Origin: Promineifilum sp.
GTDB lineage: Bacteria > Chloroflexota > Anaerolineae > Promineifilales > Promineifilaceae
DNA length: 45,283 nt
Direction: 5' to 3'
NCBI GenBank assembly: GCA_020634335.1
Contig: JACKBY010000027.1
Location: 1-45,283, forward strand
Of this stretch, positions 32,619 to 41,006 are shown one piece after another (position 1 is the first letter of the stretch; every line of letters starts with the position of its first letter). The position numbers and the translations under genes are program-made. A model generated the notes under the pieces. That model had not been told where the DNA came from and ran no database searches. It worked only from the letters and a program-made list of their open reading frames with translations.

Positions 32619-34362
32619 AGTCATAATCCTTTGTCCATTGCAATCTTTGTTCAGGTTGATAGGGGTAAATGTGCAGCCTGACGCCGGAGCGAATGGCTTC
32701 TTGCACGCCGCGCCAATAGTCGGTCGTGTAGAGGTCGGCGTGATGCTGCTCGAATTCTTCGCGAAGGGCGCCCGACAACCCGAGAAAATGGGCAAACTCT
32801 TCGGGAAAGATATCGTTGGGATTCACGTGGAACCAGGGTTCGGCCGCCATCGAGTCCTCATACCGTTCGGAGGGTGGCAGCCGGCGGAAGTTGCACTCTT
32901 CCAGCAAGCACAGCTCATCGTAATCGTAGAACACGACGCGGCCATGACGGGTCACACCGAAGTTCTTCAACAGCATATCACCGGGGAAGATATTGCAGGA
33001 GGCCATATCCTTGATCGCCCGGCCATAATCGCACACGGCCGCGCGCGCCGCCGTCTCGTGGGCGTTGCGGATGTAGATGTCCAGTGGGATGACGCGCCGC
33101 TGGACATAGGCATGGGCGATGATAACTGTGTCATCGGTGATGGTAACGGATTGAACGCAGTCGGCGGCCAGGACGTCCAATAACTCATCCGAGAAAAGAG
33201 CGCGGCTAAACGCCAGGAACTCGAATGATTGCGCGTCAACCAGCCGGCCGGCCCGATCATGCCGATAGACGAGATCGTATTTCGCCCGCACTTCCTTGCG
33301 CGTCGATCCCTTCGGATAGTTGAAGAAATCCTTGATCAGCTTGAAAACCATGTCATAGCCGGGCATAGTGAAAACCAGCATGACCATGCCGCGTTGGCCG
33401 CGGGCGATCTCGAATTTTTCGGTCGTATAAGCCAGATGGTCGAGCAGATTGCGGTAGAGTTCCGTCTTGCCATGTTTGTGATAGCCGATAGAAATGTACA
33501 GCTCGCCCAACCGTTTGCGCGGCATGAGGGTGGTCAGAAAGTGGACGAGATCGTAGGGGCGATCTACGTCCACGTGGAAGTAGGAATGGGCGAAGCTGAA
33601 AAGAATGCTGACGCTGTTCTCGTCCAGCAAAATGGTGTCGACAGCAATGCCCTGCGGGCCGTGGATGAGCGCCAGCGCGAAGGGGATGCGGTGCGAGCCG
33701 CTGAACAATCGCCCCACAAGGTAGACGCCCATCCCCCTGTAAAACGGCGAGCGGATCAATTCCAGCCGGTCAACTGATTGCAGCGCCCCTAATTGCTCCA
33801 GTTGGGCCTCGATGCGCGCCGCGACGAGGGCGACATCTCGGGGTGCATCTTCATAGGGTGTGTCGAAGGCGAAGTCTTGCAAGACGGCCGCGACAAGCAC
33901 TGCGGTGGACGTGATGCGATTGTAGCTGCGATAGACGGGCGACCGCGGCCGCGTGGGGGGGGTCTCGAAGTCGGTGGCGACAAACTCGATCTGCGGGTCG
34001 ACGCCGACCGTAGTGAATATGCGCCGCGTGGCCGAATTGAAGAACGTTTCCGCCAGTTCCCAATCGTCACGGTCGGTGATGAGGCCGGAGTAGACCGCCT
34101 TCATGCTGGCCCAGATCACCTTGTTCTCGACCCGATCGCCCAGCAGGTCGCGAATGGCCGCCTCGACGAGGTCAACGATGCGCCGATAGAGGCCCAACCG
34201 TTCGGCCGTGTCGGCTTGCAAGCCGGGCCAATCCTGGGTGTCGAACCGAATTCCGGCGCGCCCCGTGATGGCCCGGAATTGCTCGTGGAACGTGACGTAG
34301 GCTGTGCGAATGGTCTTGGCGCCGACGTTGGCCAGGCGGCTGTCACTCAGCCGTGGGGTCAT
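32596..34362 (-). CDS. aceK: Isocitrate dehydrogenase kinase/phosphatase
   Basis: 588 aa, the family length. AceK phosphorylates and dephosphorylates isocitrate dehydrogenase, directing carbon between the TCA cycle and the glyoxylate bypass. Matching features: FTMPGYDMVFKLIKDFFN and NIFPGDMLLKNFGV with HGRVVFYDYDELC in the kinase domain, and the N-terminal regulatory region with AYVTFHEQFRAITGRA. ATG 34362 overlaps the Trm112-like gene by 4 nt (ATGA). AceK is best known from proteobacteria; no glyoxylate gene (aceA/aceB) or icd is in this window. Confidence 0.95.
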   Translation of the reverse strand: MTPRLSDSRLANVGAKTIRTAYVTFHEQFRAITGRAGIRFDTQDWPGLQADTAERLGLYRRIVDLVEAAIRDLLGDRVENKVIWASMKAVYSGLITDRDDWELAETFFNSATRRIFTTVGVDPQIEFVATDFETPPTRPRSPVYRSYNRITSTAVLVAAVLQDFAFDTPYEDAPRDVALVAARIEAQLEQLGALQSVDRLELIRSPFYRGMGVYLVGRLFSGSHRIPFALALIHGPQGIAVDTILLDENSVSILFSFAHSYFHVDVDRPYDLVHFLTTLMPRKRLGELYISIGYHKHGKTELYRNLLDHLAYTTEKFEIARGQRGMVMLVFTMPGYDMVFKLIKDFFNYPKGSTRKEVRAKYDLVYRHDRAGRLVDAQSFEFLAFSRALFSDELLDVLAADCVQSVTITDDTVIIAHAYVQRRVIPLDIYIRNAHETAARAAVCDYGRAIKDMASCNIFPGDMLLKNFGVTRHGRVVFYDYDELCLLEECNFRRLPPSERYEDSMAAEPWFHVNPNDIFPEEFAHFLGLSGALREEFEQHHADLYTTDYWRGVQEAIRSGVRLHIYPYQPEQRLQWTKDYDYELSSPG

Positions 34363-34793
34363 GTGGCCGGCGGTAACGACTGTTGGCCGGTCGATCGCTT
34401 GCGGCCCAGAGTGAGCACGGCCAGAAGGAACAGAAGAATGGCCCCGGCGGCCAGCAACAGGCGATAGTCCGGCATGGTGGTTGGGTTCTGGGATGTAGCA
34501 GCTTCAGCCGCGCGTATGTCGGCCACGGGCTCGGCCGCGGGCGGTGGAACCGGCAATGCATCGATGGGTGTGTCTTTCCAGCGCGCGCCTTCTTCCACGA
34601 GCATGACCGGGATGCCGTCGCGAATGGGATATTTGTAGCCCGTATCAGCCGAGACCAGCCACGAACCGCGTACGAGTTGCAAGCGGCCGGGGTCGTCCCC
34701 GTGCCCGCCTTCCTGGATGGCCTGCGGATCGCGCAAGATTTCGAAAAGATCGGGACTGATGGCGGATTGCGTACCGTTGGTATGAGATGTCAT
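34359..34793 (-). CDS. Cysteine-less Trm112/YcaR-like domain with C-terminal TM helix
   Basis: 144 aa. The N-terminal half (about 13-75: LFEILRDPQ, RLQLVRGSWLVSADTGYKYPIRDGIPVMLVEEG) follows the Trm112/UPF0434 pattern, but the zinc-binding Cys pairs are gone (RDPQ for the usual CPxC-like part, SADTG for CxxCG) and the whole protein has no cysteine. A Pro/Ala linker and a TM helix (about 110-129: LLLAAGAILLFLLAVLTLG) put the domain in the cytoplasm near the membrane or outside, depending on orientation. First gene of the operon; its start overlaps nothing, and its stop overlaps the aceK start (ATGA). Confidence 0.75.
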   Translation of the reverse strand: MTSHTNGTQSAISPDLFEILRDPQAIQEGGHGDDPGRLQLVRGSWLVSADTGYKYPIRDGIPVMLVEEGARWKDTPIDALPVPPPAAEPVADIRAAEAATSQNPTTMPDYRLLLAAGAILLFLLAVLTLGRKRSTGQQSLPPAT

Positions 34794-34813
34794 GAGAGTT
34801 ACTCCCTAAAGGA

Positions 34814-34855
34814 TGAAACCAGACGACCAAGCCTTGTACGGTCGCCAAGGTTTCA
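34814..34855 (-). other. Leader hairpin upstream of the Trm112-like/aceK operon
   Basis: TGAAACC (34814-34820) and GGTTTCA (34849-34855) are exact inverted repeats, with a second near-pairing inside (GACGACC against GGTCGCC). On the minus strand the stem ends just before the AGGGAG Shine-Dalgarno of the operon. It may modulate translation or mRNA stability. Confidence 0.4.
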
Positions 34856-34898
34856 TTTCCCCAATGATACGACTACCTCTCACTGTCTGTCAATTGCG

Positions 34899-34922
34899 AC
34901 CGGCGAACCGGCCGGTTTTTTT
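34899..34922 (+). terminator. Orphan plus-strand terminator
   Basis: ACCGGC-GAACCG-GCCGGT followed by seven T has the classic form on the plus strand. Nothing upstream on that strand is annotated, as all nearby genes are on the minus strand. It could end an antisense or small RNA. Confidence 0.5.
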
Positions 34923-34942
34923 AGTTGTCAAGCGGCCAGCAA

Positions 34943-35016
34943 TGTAGCGCCGGACTCTTGTCCGGCGGCCGAGCGCGAGATGAGGCGGCGGAGCCGGTTA
35001 AGACACCGGCGCTACA
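34943..35016 (+). repeat. Dispersed double-hairpin repeat, copy D
   Basis: 74-bp copy with complete outer arms (TGTAGC...GCTACA). The first hairpin reads GCCGGACTCTTGTCCGGC: relative to copies B and C the loop-closing T-A pair is replaced by C-G, a compensatory change. The second is GCCGGTTAAGACACCGGC. Its flank TTAGTTGTCAAG resembles CAGTTGTCGAG left of copy A. Confidence 0.8.
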
Positions 35017-35021
35017 GCGCA

Positions 35022-35999
35022 CTAGCCGTCGAGCCAATAGATGCCGGCGTTTTCTTCCTCTCCGGCAAAGGCGGCCAGGGCGGTTTGCAAGCTTTCATAG
35101 ATGACAATAGGGCTGCGACCGCCAAGCCAGACGGAGACGTAATTGCGGTCGGGGTATTCGGCGCCCAATGCCACAACGTTGGAGTCGGCGGCCGATTCCG
35201 TGTTGCCGCGCACGATGACGAACCGCCGGAAGTTGCCGAACAACTCCTGCTGGGCCGCCAGAAATTCCGGGCTAGCCATCGGCAAGGTTGTCTGGAGTTG
35301 GGCGCTGTCCTTGCCGGGAGCCAGGGCCGCTCCGGCGGCGCTGAGGGCGGTGATGGCCGCCGCGCCCGCCCCGAACTGAAGCAAAAACTGGCGACGCCCC
35401 ATGCCGCCTTCGGCCGGCTCACTGACAATGGTTGGGCCGGCAGGCGCCATCAAGCGGCCCAGGGCGTAGCTCAGAACGATTCCCCAAACGATGAAAAGCG
35501 CGCCCAGCCAGACGGCATTTAGCAACGCCGGGAGGGACGAGAGGGAGGTGGTCAGGCTGACGAAAATCATTGGCGCGGCGAAGATGGCCGCGACAACCAG
35601 CCCGTCGATGAGGTCGGGCAGCCGCCCGCGCCGCAGGACGAAGGCATAGAAACTGAGGCCAATAGCCAGCGCCAGCAGCATAAAAAGGCCCAGCGACAGG
35701 AGCCATTGCACCAGAGGCGCAGATTGGGCGATATTGCCGCCGCCGGCGGCCTGTGAGCCGTTCAGAACGTCAACCAGGGCTATCCAGGGCGAGACGCCGG
35801 TTCGGATCAGCCAATCGTACAGGTCGAACGGCACGAAGGGCAAGTTCAACAGGCGATGGCCCAGATAGAGCAAGCCGATCAGGGGCAGCGTGGTCAGCAG
35901 GATGACCAAGAGCGCCAGACCCACGCCGGGGCCTCTGTGTCCGGAGGCGAACGGCTCGTCGGGAGCCGGTTGCGGTGGAGGGGTTAGTTCGTCAGACAT
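35022..35999 (-). CDS. Multi-pass membrane protein with internal twin-arginine-like motif
   Basis: 325 aa from ATG 35999 (MSDELTPPP), with CAGGAG 5 nt upstream. About four TM helices (roughly 28-50, 92-112, 130-152, 160-182) follow a Pro-rich cytoplasmic start. Then comes a GRRQFLLQFGAGAAAITALSAAGAAL segment (in two pieces: GRRQFLLQFG and AGAAAITALSAAGA), looking like a Tat signal in mid-protein, followed by a short soluble domain (about 240-325) with RRFVIVRGNTES and PDRNYVSVWLGG. I do not recognise the family. It is downstream of the beta-lactamase-like gene on the same strand with a 95-nt gap; co-transcription is possible. Confidence 0.8.
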   Translation of the reverse strand: MSDELTPPPQPAPDEPFASGHRGPGVGLALLVILLTTLPLIGLLYLGHRLLNLPFVPFDLYDWLIRTGVSPWIALVDVLNGSQAAGGGNIAQSAPLVQWLLSLGLFMLLALAIGLSFYAFVLRRGRLPDLIDGLVVAAIFAAPMIFVSLTTSLSSLPALLNAVWLGALFIVWGIVLSYALGRLMAPAGPTIVSEPAEGGMGRRQFLLQFGAGAAAITALSAAGAALAPGKDSAQLQTTLPMASPEFLAAQQELFGNFRRFVIVRGNTESAADSNVVALGAEYPDRNYVSVWLGGRSPIVIYESLQTALAAFAGEEENAGIYWLDG

Positions 36000-36094
36000 A
36001 GTACTCCTGTATAGCGCGCTACTATTACAATTATCCTGAAGATGGCCGGCAGGCCACCATCTTCTCATGGAAAGGCTATTTCAATCATCAGGCG

Positions 36095-37531
36095 TCAGGG
36101 GGCGGACGTTTCCCGCAGAGCCGCGGCCAGCGCGGGAATGGCCGCCGGATCGGCCAGCAGCCAACGCGCCAACTCGTCGTGGGGCAAATCGAACCGCCAT
36201 TGCCGGTACGTTTGTTGCGGCAGGTCGCGGAAGAACAGGACGACGATGAGGGCCGCGCTGTCGCCCCAGCGGTAGGCATAATAGGCGGTGGTGAGAACGC
36301 CGGGCAGTGAGCCGTTCTTGTAGCCGACATTGCTGAAATACTCCTGGTTGGCCGGGAACAGGTTGGGCCACTCCAGAATGCGGCGCGCCTGGAAACTGCT
36401 GTCGGCATTGCCGAGGCCGTTTTGGGCCAGTGTTTGCATCAGCCGGGCATATGCCCCGGCCGTTCCCTGTGGCGCGAGCCGGGCCGTGAAATAGCGCTGG
36501 GTGTCGGTTGACGGTCGCCGGTTGGTCGCGCGCCACTCCCGTTCCTGCAGCCGAAAATCCTGCTGATTGACGTAAGCGTCGGCCAGCAACGCCACTTCTT
36601 GCCCATAGGTTTGGGCATCGGCCGCGTCTCCGTCGGCCAAGCCGGCCAGAATAGCCCGATCGTTGACCACGCCGCGGGTGTGATTCGCCATTATCAGGAA
36701 TTGTCCCAGAAACGGGCAGGGCGCGCTGTGGCTGCCCGGCGCATCATTCAGGCCGAGATCGATGACCGTTTGCTCGATGCGTTCCTGCCCCAGACGGAAC
36801 TGGAGGTAGTCGGCCGCGGCATTGGAGCTATAGCGGATCATCATCGTCGCCACGTCTTCGAGCTGTGCCGCCGGGTCGTCATCCGGGGAGATGATTTCGC
36901 CGTTTTGAGTCAGCTCGTTAATCGCTCGCTGGTGTGCCCCCAGGTCGAAGTTCGGCAAATAGTAGCGATCCAGCTCCGCTAACGATACCAGTTCCGTCGG
37001 GTTCAACTCGCCTGCGGCGACGGCTTCGGCGTAAGCTACCAGCGTGATGAGCTTGGCTACGGATGCCAGAGGCATGGGCGAATCGCTGTTGAGGTATACG
37101 CCTTCCGCTTCTCTGCCCGCCTGATAGGCGACCAGCCCGACCGTTTGGGGCGCGTCCAGCAGCCGTTGCAGCGCGGGCCAGGCTGTGTCCGGCGCGATCT
37201 GGCGGAGGGCGGCGCGAGCCGCGTCGCCGGGCGGCGAAAGGGCCGGGGTCGCCACGACGGCCGGCAATGCACTCAACAACACCCCGCAGGGCGGCGAAAG
37301 GACGCCGGAATAGATGGGTGTGGATGTGGCCGCCGCAGACAGCGCTGTCCCATTGTCGAGCCTCGCAGTGGGCGTTGCCGGCCGGGTCGGGCGGGGCGTT
37401 CCGGTAGCGGCGATGAGAGTAGGCAGCTCGACCGGCCCCGGCGAAGAAAGGGTCGCGATGCTCTCCGGCTGGCGGCAACTGATGGCGGTGAGCGCTGCCG
37501 CGACGATGATACCCAGCCGAATGAAAGCCAA
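36095..37531 (-). CDS. Beta-lactamase-fold serine hydrolase lipoprotein
   Basis: 478 aa. Start is TTG 37531 (MAFIRLGIIVAAALTAISC), because the lipoprotein signal with lipobox ISC begins there; no ATG or GTG precedes it between the PP2C stop and the signal, and longer readings lie inside the PP2C gene. A Pro/Thr linker (about 25-75) is followed by a class-A-beta-lactamase-like domain with SxxK (PLASVAKLITLVAY), SxN (IRYSSNAAADYL) and KNG in place of KTG (VGYKNGSLPGVLTT). Such proteins are often D-Ala-D-Ala peptidases or related serine hydrolases outside the membrane; antibiotic resistance is not implied. It follows the PP2C gene by 23 nt. Confidence 0.86.
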   Translation of the reverse strand: MAFIRLGIIVAAALTAISCRQPESIATLSSPGPVELPTLIAATGTPRPTRPATPTARLDNGTALSAAATSTPIYSGVLSPPCGVLLSALPAVVATPALSPPGDAARAALRQIAPDTAWPALQRLLDAPQTVGLVAYQAGREAEGVYLNSDSPMPLASVAKLITLVAYAEAVAAGELNPTELVSLAELDRYYLPNFDLGAHQRAINELTQNGEIISPDDDPAAQLEDVATMMIRYSSNAAADYLQFRLGQERIEQTVIDLGLNDAPGSHSAPCPFLGQFLIMANHTRGVVNDRAILAGLADGDAADAQTYGQEVALLADAYVNQQDFRLQEREWRATNRRPSTDTQRYFTARLAPQGTAGAYARLMQTLAQNGLGNADSSFQARRILEWPNLFPANQEYFSNVGYKNGSLPGVLTTAYYAYRWGDSAALIVVLFFRDLPQQTYRQWRFDLPHDELARWLLADPAAIPALAAALRETSAP

Positions 37532-37554
37532 GCGCCTGCAGATGGCGATGGGGG

Positions 37555-40500
37555 CTATCTTGATACCCCTTGTTTCATGCTGTGGCGCTTGAGGATCATC
37601 AGGGTCATATCGTCGAATTGTGGCGTCTGGCCCACGTGGTCGCGGATGTTGCCGGTGATGTGGCGCACGATATCGGCCACAGGCTGGCGGGCGGCCGCGC
37701 GCGCGGCGACTTGCAGCCGTTCCAGGCCGAACTCGTCGAAGTCCTCGTTCAGCGCCTCGGTTACTCCATCGGTGTAGAGGATAATCGTCTCGCCTGGCCG
37801 CAGTTGCATCGACTGGCTCTTCATGTGTGTCTCCGGCAAAATGCCCAGGGCGATGCCGTGGCCGGGCAGTGGCTGGAACCCGCCGTTGGGTTGCAGCAGC
37901 AGCGGTGGGTTGTGACCGGCATTGGCATAGGTGAAGCGCTCGGTGGCCGGGTCCCACACGCCATAGAACACGGTCACGAACAAGTCCGACCGCGCCTCGC
38001 GGGCGATGATCTCGTTGGTGCGCATGAGAACGTGGGCCGGGTCCTCACGACTGAAGGCCACGGTACGCAGGATCGTCCGGCTAACGGCCATGAACAAAGC
38101 CGCCGGCACGCCCTTGTCGGCCACGTCGGCGATGACAATGCCCCATTTGTCGTCGCCCAGCGGCAGGAAATCATAGAAGTCACCACCGACCTGTCGCGCC
38201 GCCTGCCAGTAGGTGGCAACGGAGCAGCCGGGAATGATGGGGCTGCCGTCGGGCAGGAAGCTGGCCTGAATGGTGTGGGCCACATCGAGTTCCTGTTGCA
38301 TGCGCGCCCGCTCGGCCGATTCCTTGTAAAGCTGATTGTTGACGACGGCTGTGGCCGCCTGCTGGGCGATGCCGTTGAGGATGTTAATGCGCCGTCGAGA
38401 GAATGGGCGGCGTCCCAGCCGGTCGCGCTGCAAGCCCACGATCTTCGCGCCCACCAAGCGGCCGCGGGCGATGAGCGGAAAGCTGTAGGCGACGGACGTA
38501 TTCAGCACGGTTTCGAGCCAGGTGGGAACCCGCAGGGCGTAATAGGCGGTGCTGGGCAGTCGCGGCTGGTTGAAGTCGAGGTTCAATTGCGGCGACATAG
38601 CCATAAATTCGTCGCGGTCGATCTCCAGCGTCTCCACCAGGCCGCGCCCCATCGTGCTGACTCCATAGCTCGGTCCGGCCTGGAAAATCTGCCGCGACTC
38701 ATCCCAGACGAGGACAAACACCGAATCGACGCCGACCAGCAACGGAACCAGGCGAACGATGGTGTCGAGGATCTCATTGAGATCGGTCAGGCTGTTGACC
38801 GCTTCGGCCACCTGCAGCAGGGCGGTATTGACCCACGCTTCTTCCTGTTGGGCGGTGCGCAAATAGGCGCTCTCCAAAGCCTGGGCCGCCTGCTGAGCCA
38901 CGTTTTGCACCAGCTCTTCGCGTAGCCGATTATCCGGCTCCAGCGACTGTTGAGTGAGGTTCTCGTCGCCACAGGCCGCGCCGGGGCCGAGGTCGACAAA
39001 CATGACCCCCAGATTTTTCCCTTGGCCGCTGATCATGGGATACAACTTGAGGCACTGCGGCCGGTATTTTCGCAACCAGGGCGGGACGTTGGTCGTGGTA
39101 TGTGGCTGGCCGCCAACGTGGACGGCATCCAGCGCGCCCCATTCGCCGATTGGCAGCGCCAGCCGCGCGAATGCTCCATCTTCATCGCCGCCGGCATCCA
39201 CTAGAGTAGCGCCATAGTAGCTTTCGCTATCCTCATCCCACAGCAAAAATCCGCTGATGTTCACGCCGGTCAGGATAGGCGTTAGGCGGCCGACCTCGTC
39301 CAGCATGTCATCCCGGTCGTCGTGGCGGCCGATGGCTTCGGCCACCTGTAGCCGCGCGGTCGTGATCCACGCCTGTTCCTGCTCGCGGGCCACCTGTCGG
39401 GCCTTGTAGATGGCGCTGGCAACCTCGGCTGCCAGCGCTTCCAGCACCATTTGTTCGGTGGAACCAAACGCGCCCACCTGAGGGCTTTGCACGTCCAGCA
39501 CGCCGAGTAGCTCGCTATTCACCACGAGGGGGATGGCGATCTCGGCCTGCGTGTTCGTGGTGAAATCGGGCGACATATCGCCGAAGGTGCTTAGATACCG
39601 GCCGTCATCAACCACGCTATTGGACACAACGGTGTGGAAAGTGGCCGCGGCCGTGCCGACGATCCCCTGACCGATTGGCAGCCGCAGAGGCAACGGCCGG
39701 CCGTTGCCGTTGGTCGCCAGGCCCAGTTGGGGCACGCTGCTGGCCTGGGCCACAGCTTCCCGTGTGGCCTGATTAATGCCGAAGACCGTAACCGGATGAA
39801 AACCGAACGTGCGACCGATCAAGGTGACGGCCAGTTCCAGCACCTCCTCCGGTTGCTCGGCGGCGTTAACCTTGTGGGCGATCTGTGTGACCAGTTCCAG
39901 ATGGCTCGCGCGGTCACGTTCCTGGGCAAACAGTTGGGCGTTGGCGATGGCCGCGGCTGCCTGATTGGCCAGGATCATCAACTGCCGCATATCCTGCTCG
40001 CTGAAGTGGTTCGGCTGTTGGCTTTGGGTGGCGACGATACCCAGCGTGCGCCCGGCGGTGATCAGCGGCAAAAAGAGCGCCGACCGGGGCGGAGCGGCGC
40101 TCTCGTAGGTGGGGCGAGCGGGCAGGCGATCCATCTCTCGCTCGAAGTCACGCACCAACAATGGCCGTTGGGTGTCGTGGACCCAGCCCACTAGACCACC
40201 CGCGTCGCTCATTTCCGGGTGATCGGCGCGGATATCGAAACACTGTGGAACGGGCTGGTGCCGGCCGTCGATTGTCCAGTAGCGGATTTCGTAGAAACCT
40301 TCGTGGAATAACCCTACCTGGAACGTGCGATTGTCGATCACTTGGCCGGCCTGTTCGGCGATGAGGCCGCAAAGTGCGTCGAGGTCCAGCTCGGCGGCCA
40401 CCAGGGCCCGACCGGCGGCGATGAGCGCCTCCTGGGCGGCCACACGCTCCATCAACGCGCGGCGCGTGCGGTGGCGACGCAGTAAAAACAGGACGACGTT

Positions 40501-40608
40501 GACGATGAACGCGGTCAGAACCGCGAGCAGGAGGATCAACAGGAGCAAGCTGGGGTCATCGCTGGGCGGGAGAGTGGGCATGGCCGGCGTGCTTAACCTG
40601 CCCGGCAT
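37555..40608 (-). CDS. Membrane GAF-repeat PP2C phosphatase (RsbU/SpoIIE-like)
   Basis: 1017 aa. One TM helix (about 21-43), then several GAF-type sensor domains (about 60-215, 240-400, 410-580, 600-770), two of which are clear duplicates (QEAWVNTALLQVAEA and QEQAWITTARLQVAEA), and a PP2C domain (about 790-1005). The phosphatase motifs are GGDFYDFLPLGDD, IADVADKGVPAALFM, NAGHNPPLLL, ILYTDGVTEA and DDMTLMILK. It should dephosphorylate a STAS protein in response to a small molecule or cue at the membrane. The STAS and RsbW-type partners are directly upstream. ATG 40608 or 40581; the start is uncertain. Confidence 0.92.
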   Translation of the reverse strand: MPGRLSTPAMPTLPPSDDPSLLLLILLLAVLTAFIVNVVLFLLRRHRTRRALMERVAAQEALIAAGRALVAAELDLDALCGLIAEQAGQVIDNRTFQVGLFHEGFYEIRYWTIDGRHQPVPQCFDIRADHPEMSDAGGLVGWVHDTQRPLLVRDFEREMDRLPARPTYESAAPPRSALFLPLITAGRTLGIVATQSQQPNHFSEQDMRQLMILANQAAAAIANAQLFAQERDRASHLELVTQIAHKVNAAEQPEEVLELAVTLIGRTFGFHPVTVFGINQATREAVAQASSVPQLGLATNGNGRPLPLRLPIGQGIVGTAAATFHTVVSNSVVDDGRYLSTFGDMSPDFTTNTQAEIAIPLVVNSELLGVLDVQSPQVGAFGSTEQMVLEALAAEVASAIYKARQVAREQEQAWITTARLQVAEAIGRHDDRDDMLDEVGRLTPILTGVNISGFLLWDEDSESYYGATLVDAGGDEDGAFARLALPIGEWGALDAVHVGGQPHTTTNVPPWLRKYRPQCLKLYPMISGQGKNLGVMFVDLGPGAACGDENLTQQSLEPDNRLREELVQNVAQQAAQALESAYLRTAQQEEAWVNTALLQVAEAVNSLTDLNEILDTIVRLVPLLVGVDSVFVLVWDESRQIFQAGPSYGVSTMGRGLVETLEIDRDEFMAMSPQLNLDFNQPRLPSTAYYALRVPTWLETVLNTSVAYSFPLIARGRLVGAKIVGLQRDRLGRRPFSRRRINILNGIAQQAATAVVNNQLYKESAERARMQQELDVAHTIQASFLPDGSPIIPGCSVATYWQAARQVGGDFYDFLPLGDDKWGIVIADVADKGVPAALFMAVSRTILRTVAFSREDPAHVLMRTNEIIAREARSDLFVTVFYGVWDPATERFTYANAGHNPPLLLQPNGGFQPLPGHGIALGILPETHMKSQSMQLRPGETIILYTDGVTEALNEDFDEFGLERLQVAARAAARQPVADIVRHITGNIRDHVGQTPQFDDMTLMILKRHSMKQGVSR

Positions 40609-40640
40609 CCACGTCGAAAACCGGGACTAAATGTCTGCTG

Positions 40641-40997
40641 CTACGAACGCGTTTGCGGCTTGGCTCGGCTACGTGCCTGGGAGCAATCCTCATAGATCTC
40701 GAAGACCTTGTCGAATCCCACCATGGAGAATATCTCCTGCAGTCGACTATTCAAACCGCACAAGGCCAGCGATCCTTCATTGGCCTTGGCCCGCCGCCAG
40801 GCGCTGACGAGACAACGCAGACCGCCACTGTTGATATAAGTGGTTCGCGACAGATCGACGAGAAGATTGAAGTGGTCGTTATCGAGAAGCTCGTTGAGCA
40901 CTTCTTCCAGCTTCGGATTCAGCGTTTGATCAAGCCGTCCATCGACTCCGACCAACCAGACGTCGCTTTGAGGGAGTTTCTCCTGCCAGACACTCAT
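40641..40997 (-). CDS. STAS-domain anti-sigma-factor antagonist (RsbV-like)
   Basis: 118 aa. AGGAAG 5 nt before ATG overlaps the stop of the kinase gene, so translation is probably coupled. Core strand and helix order is typical: VWLVGVDGRLDQTLNPKLE, NLLVDLSRTTYINSGGLRCLVSA, LALCGLNSRLQEIFSMVGF. The phospho-acceptor is Ser in YINSGGL. It is the partner of the kinase at 41007 and target of the phosphatase at 37555. The Arg/Lys-rich tail (QARSRAKPQTRS) is unusual for the family. Confidence 0.93.
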   Translation of the reverse strand: MSVWQEKLPQSDVWLVGVDGRLDQTLNPKLEEVLNELLDNDHFNLLVDLSRTTYINSGGLRCLVSAWRRAKANEGSLALCGLNSRLQEIFSMVGFDKVFEIYEDCSQARSRAKPQTRS

Positions 40998-41006
40998 TAG
41001 ACTTCC

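Noticed and set aside
36095..37531. Antibiotic resistance beta-lactamase
   Set aside because: The protein has only the general fold and a changed third motif; context is an envelope switch, and many such proteins are peptidases.
37532..37957. A much longer reading of the beta-lactamase-like gene, extending to about 37957
   Set aside because: The extra part lies antisense-free but out of frame inside the PP2C gene, is Arg/Pro-rich and has no start before a signal peptide; the lipoprotein signal begins at TTG 37531.
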